Virus record (IMG/VR): IMGVR_UViG_3300046009_004579
Coordinates: 1 to 48,938 of that record
From: a virus
Length of the DNA: 48,938 nucleotides
Reading direction: 5' to 3' (one strand)
Made by a program: the position numbers and the translations under genes. This document shows, in pieces, positions 42,681-48,938 of the stretch. The notes below the pieces were generated by a model that ran no database searches, had not been told where the DNA came from, and worked only from the letters and a program-made list of their open reading frames with translations. Numbering within the stretch: position 1 is the stretch's first letter; every line of letters begins with the position of its first letter.

Positions 42681-42718
42681 AAAAGGGGAGAGTAGAAATA
42701 CTTTCCCCTTTTTTATTT
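42681..42718 (+). terminator. Intrinsic terminator with GAAA tetraloop after gp23
   Basis: AAAAGGGGAGAGTA (42681-42694) pairs with TACTTTCCCCTTTT (42699-42712) across a GAAA tetraloop (42695-42698). This gives a 14 bp stem with one G-T wobble. The T-rich end of the stem runs into further TTATTT. It lies 40 bp after the capsid stop and ends the capsid transcript. It is the clearest terminator in the window. Confidence 0.9.
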
Positions 42719-42727
42719 ATATAATTC

Positions 42728-42736
42728 ATATTTATA
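42728..42736 (+). promoter_or_regulatory. Candidate late-promoter-like element (ATATTTATA)
   Basis: ATATTTATA lies directly after the gp23 terminator and 25 bp before the ATG at 42762. A promoter here would restart transcription for the neck/tail genes, which makes this the best-supported instance of the element. Confidence 0.55.
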
Positions 42737-42761
42737 GTAGTAAAACTATAAATTTTAAGTA

Positions 42762-43973
42762 ATGTCTGTAAACACATATTGGACGGGTTCATCTGTATCA
42801 GAATTTTCATCATCAGTAGTATTGTCAACTGCAACTCCATTTGGATTGTATGATAGTGATACTGATTTTAGATTAGATGCCCCAAAAACAGCAACTTGGG
42901 TAGCTAGAAGGTTGGGTTACCCTATTGTTAATATTGAATTAGATAATCAACAAATTTGGGCATGTTTTGAAGAATCTGTTTCGGAATATTCAGCACAAGT
43001 CAATCAATTCAATCTTAGAAACAATTTAGATATTCTTAGAGGACAACCTAAAGGTAAAGTTGAAAACTATTCACAAACACTTGTAGATGGTTCATTTTTA
43101 CCAACTGCAGTTCGTATGTCTCAACAATATGGAACTTTGGCAGGAGTGGGTGGTAATACTGCAATTAAAAAAGCATATGTAAATTTAACAGCATCGGTTC
43201 AAATATACGATTTAATAAATAATGCATACGATGCAACAACTGGAAATAGTATTTCATCATCATTATCAGGTTCATCATCAACAATAGATGTAACTAGAGT
43301 ATATCATGAAGCAATTCCTGCAATTACAAGATTCTTTGACCCGTATTCAGTAGGTGCACAAGGTACACTAAACTTAATTAGTGAATTGGGATTTGGTAAC
43401 TACTCACCTGCAGCACAATTCTTAATGATGCCTTTATATGAAGATGTTTTAAGAATGCAACAAATTGAATTCAATGACCATATTAGAAAATCAACGTTTT
43501 CATTTAATATAGTAGATAATAAATTAGAAATATTTCCAGTTCCAACAGTTACCGGAAAAACTAAAGTTTATTTTGAATATATGAGTAGAGACGAATTTGA
43601 ACATGATTCACAAACTATTCAAACAGATTCACTTTCTGACTATTCCGATATTCCATATGATTTTATTCAGTATAGAAATATAAATGACGTTGGTAAACAA
43701 TGGATTAGAAAATATACTCTTGCACTTGCAAAAGAATTATTAGGAGCAATTAGAGAAAAGTATAGTTCAGTTCCTGTTCCAGATGGTGAATTGCAATTAG
43801 ATGGTGCAGCTTTAAGAGCAGAAGCTCAAGTTGAGAAAGATATGTTGGTTGAACAACTTAGAGAAAATTTAAATGAAATGAGTAGAAAAAATGTGATGGA
43901 AAATAAAGCACACGAATCAACTCACCATCAAGAAATGTTAAGAAAAGTTCCTTTAAAATTATATGTAGGATAA
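42762..43973 (+). CDS. Structural protein, possible neck/adaptor (gp13-like position)
   Basis: The 403-residue protein follows gp23 and precedes gp14- and gp15-like genes. It contains WVARRLGYPIVNIELDNQQIWACFEESVSEYSAQV (split: ~46-63 and ~64-80), a plan of mixed helix and strand seen in phage adaptor/neck proteins, where a D-x-Q...(F)EE/A(L)..Y helix is typical. The middle has Ser/Thr-rich loops, and the C-terminal third is helical and charged (REKYSSVPVPDGELQL then EKDMLVEQLRENLNEM). Position supports a connector between portal and tail. T4 gp13 is shorter (about 309 residues), so this remains a tentative gp13-like call. Confidence 0.55.
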   Translation: MSVNTYWTGSSVSEFSSSVVLSTATPFGLYDSDTDFRLDAPKTATWVARRLGYPIVNIELDNQQIWACFEESVSEYSAQVNQFNLRNNLDILRGQPKGKVENYSQTLVDGSFLPTAVRMSQQYGTLAGVGGNTAIKKAYVNLTASVQIYDLINNAYDATTGNSISSSLSGSSSTIDVTRVYHEAIPAITRFFDPYSVGAQGTLNLISELGFGNYSPAAQFLMMPLYEDVLRMQQIEFNDHIRKSTFSFNIVDNKLEIFPVPTVTGKTKVYFEYMSRDEFEHDSQTIQTDSLSDYSDIPYDFIQYRNINDVGKQWIRKYTLALAKELLGAIREKYSSVPVPDGELQLDGAALRAEAQVEKDMLVEQLRENLNEMSRKNVMENKAHESTHHQEMLRKVPLKLYVG

Positions 43974-43974
43974 T

Positions 43975-44430
43975 ATGCCAAAATTTGCAGTCGGTAGAGA
44001 TATCGAATTATTTAAGAGTTTTGCCAGAGAAGTGGTAGACGATGTAGTAGAAAACATTGCAGTTTTGTTTAAAGTAAATTTAAATGAAACTAAAATAAAC
44101 CTATATGGTGAATCTACAAATAAGACATGGTATCCTGGTGTTGAATTAAATGTATTAATCAATAAGTCTACACAAATTGCAGGATATGAAGGGTTTGGTG
44201 CAGATACATCACAAAACGTAGAATTTAGATTTGACAGATGGATGTTAGAAGAAAAAAATACATACCCAGAAATTGGTGATGTTATTTTCTTTGACCAATC
44301 TTATTATGAAATTGGTAATACAACCGAAGTACAATTCGTAGGTGGATTGCCATCTAATAATTTTAGTGTTGTTTGTGAAACGTTTATGGTAAGAAAATCA
44401 TCTTTGAATATAGAAGAAAGAATAAAATAA
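43975..44430 (+). CDS. Neck/head-completion protein, gp14-like
   Basis: The 151-residue protein contains NVEFRFDRWMLEEKNTYPEIGDVIFFDQSYYEI (positions ~80-112, split for description), which resembles the gp14 pattern of an F-R-F strand followed by a YPEIGD turn and a binding-face strand FEI. It sits between the presumed neck protein and the gp15-like tail terminator, the expected place for a gp14-type head-closure protein. It is shorter than T4 gp14 (about 256 residues). The assignment is based on motif resemblance and order; a general head-tail connector is the safe name. Confidence 0.6.
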   Translation: MPKFAVGRDIELFKSFAREVVDDVVENIAVLFKVNLNETKINLYGESTNKTWYPGVELNVLINKSTQIAGYEGFGADTSQNVEFRFDRWMLEEKNTYPEIGDVIFFDQSYYEIGNTTEVQFVGGLPSNNFSVVCETFMVRKSSLNIEERIK

Positions 44431-44431
44431 T

Positions 44432-45550
44432 ATGTCTACAAACCCACTTAGAGAAAATCTAAATAGAGCAAAGCAAATTAAATCCGAAACAGGAGATATA
44501 AAACAAAGTATCACCCTTTTTGATATCGATTATGCTATGATGTCTTATTTAGAGGATACGGTTTTACCAACATTGGATGATAATGGTAAAGCATTAAAAA
44601 TTCCTGTTATATATGGTAATTCAGAAAGATGGAATGGTTCACGTAGACAGGGAGTTTATAGAGACCAAAAAGGTAAATTACAATTACCTTTAATGATGAT
44701 TAGACGAAATACAGTTTCTAAAGATGAAACAATGCCTTTTTTAAGAAGAGGTGTTTATTATCAAACAATTTCAAAATATTCAAAAGATAATCGTTATGAC
44801 CATTTTAGTGTTTTAGGTGGTGCAGTAAAACCAAAGAGAGAATTATATAATATTTTAATGCCAGAGTTTGTAGAAATTACTTATGAATGTATGGCTTGGA
44901 CTACATATACCGAACAATTAAATCAAGTAATTGAAGCATTAAATTTCACAGGACAATATTGGGGTGATAAAGATAAATTTAAATTTAGAACACAAGTTAC
45001 TGATTATAATGTTATAAACGAAGTTGGTGACGGAACCGAAAGAATTAATAGAGTTGAATTTAATTTAATTACAAAAGCTTATTTACTTCCAGAAAAATTT
45101 GATGGTGAATCTCCTATTAAAAAATCCTTATCTGTAAAAAGAGTCGTAATGTCTACCGAAGTGGATGTAACTGGAAATGGTAGATTAGAAGGATTACTTA
45201 CAACACCATCGGCATATTACGATAACAAAGACTTAATTGACTTTTTGTCTTTAAATAATAGTAAAGTACAAAACCCAGTTTCAAATAATACTATCACCTT
45301 TACAGGAATAAAATTAATACAAGCACCTGCCCAATTAGCATCAGTAGTTACTGCCGGATTAACTTATGATGGAAACTCATACGATATTAAGTTATATATA
45401 AATGGTGTTAGATATTATCAAACAACGCATTTTACAGCAGTAGTTTCTAGTAATTCACTAGTTATTACTTTCCTATCTGCAAATTTAGGATTTAGTGTAA
45501 CCAGTACCGATGAAATTACTATTACAGGTAAATTTATTGATATTGTATAA
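44432..45550 (+). CDS. Tail terminator/sheath stabiliser, gp15-like, with C-terminal beta module
   Basis: The 372-residue protein matches the gp15 family in its first ~230 residues: IKQSITLFDIDYAMMSYLED (24-43), KIPVIYGNSERW (~56-67), a KLQLPLMMIRR strand (~81-91), and a YDHFSVLGGAV-type turn. This is the fold that caps the tail tube and links to the neck. It has an extra C-terminal beta domain (~270-372) with the strings DIKLYINGVRYY and LVITFLSANLGF ending DEITITGKF. A related module ends each of the next two proteins. T4 gp15 is 272 residues, so the extension is an addition. Confidence 0.65.
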   Translation: MSTNPLRENLNRAKQIKSETGDIKQSITLFDIDYAMMSYLEDTVLPTLDDNGKALKIPVIYGNSERWNGSRRQGVYRDQKGKLQLPLMMIRRNTVSKDETMPFLRRGVYYQTISKYSKDNRYDHFSVLGGAVKPKRELYNILMPEFVEITYECMAWTTYTEQLNQVIEALNFTGQYWGDKDKFKFRTQVTDYNVINEVGDGTERINRVEFNLITKAYLLPEKFDGESPIKKSLSVKRVVMSTEVDVTGNGRLEGLLTTPSAYYDNKDLIDFLSLNNSKVQNPVSNNTITFTGIKLIQAPAQLASVVTAGLTYDGNSYDIKLYINGVRYYQTTHFTAVVSSNSLVITFLSANLGFSVTSTDEITITGKFIDIV

Positions 45551-45879
45551 TGAAAAGAAGTTTATTAGATATCACACAAAAAATCAGTAGAAATCCTGGT
45601 AAAACAAATCTAACTCCAAAAGATTTAACAAATTCCACTTATTGGATTTTTGAAGCTACTGGTTGGAGATTTGTAGATATATTAAGAGAAATTGAATATA
45701 GAACTACACAAGATAGATTACAAGTTTATATTAACACACAGGCAATAAGTGCAAGAGATTATATAGTTGAAGAAGGTGGAAGTGGTTTATTGATTAAATT
45801 TATAAAATCTAATTTTGAATTTAATTTGGATGATGATGATTATATTGAAGTAAAAGGAGATATAGAACAATATGCTTAA
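45550..45879 (+). CDS. Small tail-associated protein sharing the gp15 C-terminal module
   Basis: The 109-residue protein has a basic N-terminus (KRSLLDITQKISRNPGK), a WIFEATGWRFVDILREIEY segment, then a beta module RLQVYINTQAISARDY, LLIKFIKSNFEF and DDDYIEVKGD. This matches the end of the preceding gene in order and spacing. It overlaps the previous stop (TAATG) and the next start by 8 bp. It may be a minor tail or fibre-attachment component. No family recognised beyond the shared module. Confidence 0.6.
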   Translation: MKRSLLDITQKISRNPGKTNLTPKDLTNSTYWIFEATGWRFVDILREIEYRTTQDRLQVYINTQAISARDYIVEEGGSGLLIKFIKSNFEFNLDDDDYIEVKGDIEQYA

Positions 45880-46420
45880 ACAATTTAATTCAAATAGTAG
45901 AAAACTTAATAGAGTTGTTCCAAAGGTTAATATTAATAATCTTACTAATAATGATTTGACCGGAAGTTTACAAAATATTGAAATTCCAACCAATACTAAA
46001 TTTCAATCTAAAACTCGTTCTAATCCAAATCCAATTAAATTAGTAAATAACAAAACAAAAATATCGGATTTTTATCAAGAGATATTAGAAAATAGTGCAA
46101 GATATAATCAAAGAGTAATTGATGAATTTGACAATAATGCAAATACATTAACAATATACAATGTTACATTAGATTATGGAACGGAAGGAGCATCACCTAA
46201 TAATTTTGAAATATTGGTATTTGGTTTACATATTCCGGGAGATTATAGTGTAAAAGAAGTTGGTAACAATGTGGTCATTACATTAAATGATGAATACATT
46301 GATTTTGATAATGTAACATTAAATGATATTTATGTTATAGGTAAGTTAAAAGATATACCAATAGGAACAGAATTAGACATAGTTTTATCAACTGAAAATG
46401 ACGAAGAAATAATATTATAA
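45872..46420 (+). CDS. Tail-associated protein sharing the gp15 C-terminal module
   Basis: The 182-residue protein begins with a polar linker rich in Asn and Lys (~1-60) and a helix (KISDFYQEILENSARYNQRV). It ends in the same beta module as its two upstream neighbours: FEILVFGLHIPGDYSV, NVVITLNDEYIDF and NDIYVIGKLKD. It precedes a repetitive fibre gene by 3 bp, so a connector or fibre-attachment role is plausible. It is the longest of the three module-carrying short proteins apart from the gp15-like protein. Confidence 0.6.
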   Translation: MLKQFNSNSRKLNRVVPKVNINNLTNNDLTGSLQNIEIPTNTKFQSKTRSNPNPIKLVNNKTKISDFYQEILENSARYNQRVIDEFDNNANTLTIYNVTLDYGTEGASPNNFEILVFGLHIPGDYSVKEVGNNVVITLNDEYIDFDNVTLNDIYVIGKLKDIPIGTELDIVLSTENDEEIIL

Positions 46421-46423
46421 AAA

Positions 46424-48938
46424 ATGGCACTAAGACAAACTAAAAAAATATCAGAGCTACCTGCATTAAGTCCGGCATCATTAGATACGACTTTTGTAGT
46501 TGGTATATCAGGTAGCACAACATATAAAATTTCTATAAACAATTTAACATCTTCATTAGATACTACATTTGCAACCGATTTAGTAACTTCTGCATTAAGT
46601 AATACATTAGATACAAAATTATCTACATCATCTTTCAATTCTTATACTGCAAGTATTTCAACTGGAAGTTTAGTAACATCTATTTCAAATTTAAATATTT
46701 TTACTGCAAGTGTAACTACGGCATCAATTGTAACTTCTATTAGTAATTTGAATACTTTTACTGCATCAGTTTCAACTGCAAGTTTGGTAACATCTATTTC
46801 AAATTTAAATACATTTACGGCATCACAATCTACATCATCATTAGTGGATAGATTAAACACAATTGAGAGTGTAAGTGGTAGTTGGATTACCGAAAGTGAA
46901 ACGGGTTCATTTTTGACAAGTTTAAATGGAGCAATAAGTTCTTCAACACAAATATCAGATTTAGGATTTGTAACAGGTTCATACACTACTATAAATTCAT
47001 TCAATAGTTTAACACAATCTTTCAATTCAATATCACAATCATTTAATGTTATTAGTGGTAGTGTTGGAACAATTGATTTTAGTACATTGGCAACAACTGC
47101 TTCAAATACTTTTATAGGAAATCAAACAATTAGTGGTTCGACATCTATAAGTGGCGGATTGACTATTACAAATAACGGATACTCTTGGAGTTTCGAATCG
47201 AATGGTAGAACTAAAATACCAAACATTACCTTTAATTCAGACAGAGGAACTGGTATGGTTGGTATTAAACCTGTGGCGGGTAGAGAATTTCAAATCGAAA
47301 CATCAACTGCGGAAAGTAGTGCAGGTCCTTGGGTTTTTGGATTAGATGGTACTTTAAGTGCACCTAATGGAGCTAATATATTAAGAGTTGGTAATTTAGT
47401 AACAACGGCATCTTTCAATTCATATACGGCATCACAATCTACATCATCATTAGTGGATAGATTAAACACAATTGAAAGTGTAAGTGGTAGTTGGATTACT
47501 GAAAGTGAAACAGGTTCATTTTTGACATCATTAAGTGGAGCAATAAGTTCTTCATCTCAATTAACATCATCATACGATACAAGATATACATTGAGTGGTA
47601 GTGTTAGTGCAGTCCCATCCGGTACAATTAGTGGTTCATCTCAATTAACTTCTTCATACGATGCAAGATATACTTTAAGTAGTTCATTTTCTTCAATATC
47701 ATCATCATTTAATAGTAGATTTAATGGATTGGTAACTACTGGTTCAAACACATTTAGTGGGTCACAAATATTTAGTGGTTCAATGGTTGTTACATCAGGA
47801 CAAATAATTGCATCTGCAATTACAAACAATAGTTCATCACTATTCTTACAAAGTGGTAGTAATTTATATGTTCAAAATAATGGATTAGTAGAAATTACAG
47901 GTTCATTAAACGCAACATCTATAACGGGTTCAATAGCAGCAACCAATGGTGTAATAAGTGGTTCAACTCAATTGACAAGTTCGTATGATGGTAGATATAT
48001 ACAAACGGGTTCATTTAACTCATACACTTCTTCATTCAGTTCTTCATTAGCATCTTCTATAACATCAGTTAGTGGAACATTTGATAATATAATTGTAAAC
48101 GGACAACCAACAACTTATGGTGTGGCTAATCTCACAACAGGTGTGGTTGCAATTCAAGCAACCGCAACGGGAACGATGAATGCAACAGTTGGTAAGGTAA
48201 CTTTGTCAAACAGTTATAGTCAAGTGGTTGGAGCCTCAAGTCCAGGAACTACCATCTTTACCCTACCAACTCTACAACCAGGTACTTACTTGATTACTGC
48301 ACAGGCAAAAGTTAATGGTGGTTATAGTGCAATGGGTATATTTACAGGTGGTTCACAGGTTGCAAACACCAGTGTTTTTAATTGGTATCAAGTCAGTGGT
48401 ACAGTAAATAATGGACTTCAAGGAACTTGGGTATTAACAGTAACTACACCAACAGTTTATACCATCAATGCTTGGGGTGGAGGAACCGTTTCAGCTGGAA
48501 GTGATGGTACAGCAGTAGCAAACTATATCCAAATCAACCCAACATTTGCACTAACCGCATTAGACACAATGCAAATTAGTGGTAGTTTGACTACAACCGG
48601 TTCAATAACTTCATTGGGTGGTATAACGGGTTCAATAGCAGCAACCAATGGTGTAATAAGTGGTTCATCTCAATTGACATCTTCGTTTGATACAAGATAT
48701 TTGAATACGGGTGGAGATGGTGTAATAAGTGGTTCTGCACAATTACCATCAGGTTTAATTAGTGGTTCAACTCAATTGACAACTGCATTCCCATCAAAAA
48801 CAACGGGAGCTTGGTCAGTACCGGCAGGAGCATCTACACAAAGTTTTACAGTTGAACAAGGTGCTTCATATACAATGTGGGTAAATGGTAATATTCCAAA
48901 TGGTATTATAACTTGGAACGCAACTGTAACAACAGCAA
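46424..48938 (+). CDS. Repetitive tail-fibre protein, 3'-truncated by window edge
   Basis: The frame starts at ATG 46424, 3 bp after the previous stop, and stays open for 838 codons to the window end, so the gene is unfinished. It begins with ALRQTKKISELPALSPASL, typical of fibre attachment ends that follow ISELP motifs in T4-like phages. It then has long runs of Ser/Thr-rich heptad-like repeats (SLVTSISNLNTFTAS; SFNSYTAS) that suggest a trimeric coiled/beta shaft. Around residues 246-325 is a distinct domain (YSWSFESNGRTKIPNITF). Later come repeated ISGSSQLTSSYDTRY units. Residues ~566-705 form a non-repetitive beta domain (NGQPTTYGVANL to NYIQINPTF). It likely makes a host-recognition fibre. 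Confidence 0.88.
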   Translation, partial: MALRQTKKISELPALSPASLDTTFVVGISGSTTYKISINNLTSSLDTTFATDLVTSALSNTLDTKLSTSSFNSYTASISTGSLVTSISNLNIFTASVTTASIVTSISNLNTFTASVSTASLVTSISNLNTFTASQSTSSLVDRLNTIESVSGSWITESETGSFLTSLNGAISSSTQISDLGFVTGSYTTINSFNSLTQSFNSISQSFNVISGSVGTIDFSTLATTASNTFIGNQTISGSTSISGGLTITNNGYSWSFESNGRTKIPNITFNSDRGTGMVGIKPVAGREFQIETSTAESSAGPWVFGLDGTLSAPNGANILRVGNLVTTASFNSYTASQSTSSLVDRLNTIESVSGSWITESETGSFLTSLSGAISSSSQLTSSYDTRYTLSGSVSAVPSGTISGSSQLTSSYDARYTLSSSFSSISSSFNSRFNGLVTTGSNTFSGSQIFSGSMVVTSGQIIASAITNNSSSLFLQSGSNLYVQNNGLVEITGSLNATSITGSIAATNGVISGSTQLTSSYDGRYIQTGSFNSYTSSFSSSLASSITSVSGTFDNIIVNGQPTTYGVANLTTGVVAIQATATGTMNATVGKVTLSNSYSQVVGASSPGTTIFTLPTLQPGTYLITAQAKVNGGYSAMGIFTGGSQVANTSVFNWYQVSGTVNNGLQGTWVLTVTTPTVYTINAWGGGTVSAGSDGTAVANYIQINPTFALTALDTMQISGSLTTTGSITSLGGITGSIAATNGVISGSSQLTSSFDTRYLNTGGDGVISGSAQLPSGLISGSTQLTTAFPSKTTGAWSVPAGASTQSFTVEQGASYTMWVNGNIPNGIITWNATVTTA
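46817..47527 (+). repeat. Near-identical 102-base repeat pair inside the fibre gene
   Basis: A 102-base unit at 46817-46918 recurs at 47426-47527. By eye only three bases differ, and all three are third-codon positions that leave the protein unchanged (GAG/GAA, ACC/ACT, ACG/ACA). The unit encodes TASQSTSSLVDRLNTIES and following residues. This indicates a recent duplication within the fibre shaft followed by protein-level conservation. Confidence 0.8.
47921..48679 (+). repeat. 57-base repeat pair inside the fibre gene
   Basis: A 57-base unit at 47921-47977 recurs at 48623-48679 with one difference (AACTCA versus ATCTCA), giving Thr versus Ser. It encodes ITGSIAATNGVISGS followed by T/S-QLT and flanks the non-repetitive beta domain of the fibre. 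Shorter, more diverged SQLTSSYD units occur between 47550 and 47700. The pair may mark the ends of an inserted domain. Confidence 0.75.

Noticed and set aside
46330-47829. Several minus-strand frames of about 60-130 residues across the fibre gene
   Set aside because: They are antisense shadows of the repetitive fibre gene; the plus frame is open across the entire stretch to the window end.
1-48938. tRNA genes, CRISPR arrays, insertion sequences, integrase or attachment sites
   Set aside because: Nothing resembling a cloverleaf with a CCA end, spaced identical repeats or transposase motifs was seen by reading; the intergenic regions are mostly too short to hold them. A covariance-model scan would be the decisive test for tRNAs.

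Overview
This is a gene-dense, visibly AT-rich stretch of a large T4-like (myovirus-type) phage genome. The evidence is a set of recognisable T4 homologues: the C-terminal half of the gp46 recombination nuclease subunit at the left edge, the gp17-like large terminase, gp20 portal, gp21 prohead protease, gp22 scaffold, gp23 major capsid protein, and likely gp14 and gp15 neck/tail-terminator proteins. Almost no gene has a Shine-Dalgarno sequence; starts sit in A-rich contexts such as TAATATG or overlap the previous stop as TAATG or ATGA. Together with a Bacteroidota-looking ribosomal protein bS21 gene, this suggests a Bacteroidota (Flavobacteriia-like) host, but that is an inference.

Layout. 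1-1.2 kb: end of gp46 and a convergent small ribbon-helix-helix-like gene on the minus strand, the only minus-strand gene I accept. 1.26-6.8 kb: a giant tail-tip/fibre protein, a small unknown protein and a likely fibre-assembly chaperone. 6.8-27.7 kb: about 21 kb of tightly packed or overlapping sugar genes. These include several glycosyltransferases, two of them GT7-like galactosyltransferases with a lectin (LamG-like) domain inserted in the catalytic fold; a lone LamG protein; a radical SAM protein; three nucleotide-sugar epimerase/reductase domains; an RmlC-like epimerase; four SGNH-hydrolase-like proteins; two 2OG-Fe(II) oxygenase domains, one fused to an epimerase; a minimal two-gene thiamine-diphosphate enzyme; and two methyltransferases. 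27.7-30.2 kb: a polynucleotide-ligase-like domain fused to a nicotinamide-nucleotide-adenylyltransferase-like domain. 30.2-42.6 kb: the packaging and head module, with bS21 embedded just before the scaffold gene. 42.68-42.72 kb: a strong intrinsic terminator after gp23. 42.7-48.9 kb: neck/tail connector genes and a repetitive fibre gene that runs off the right edge.

How it fits together. The head genes form a classic capsid assembly line (terminase, portal, protease, scaffold, capsid). The sugar cassette lies directly downstream of the tail-tip gene, has no gap larger than about 50 bp and encodes no obvious transporter or polymerase, so it most likely makes and attaches an elaborate sugar in the host cytoplasm, perhaps on virion fibres or capsid. 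An ATATTTATA-type element recurs just upstream of genes that follow intergenic gaps and is a candidate late promoter. A TAGTTTTCT direct repeat occurs both next to the ribbon-helix-helix gene and before the scaffold/capsid genes, and may be its operator. No tRNA, CRISPR array, insertion sequence or integrase was seen.
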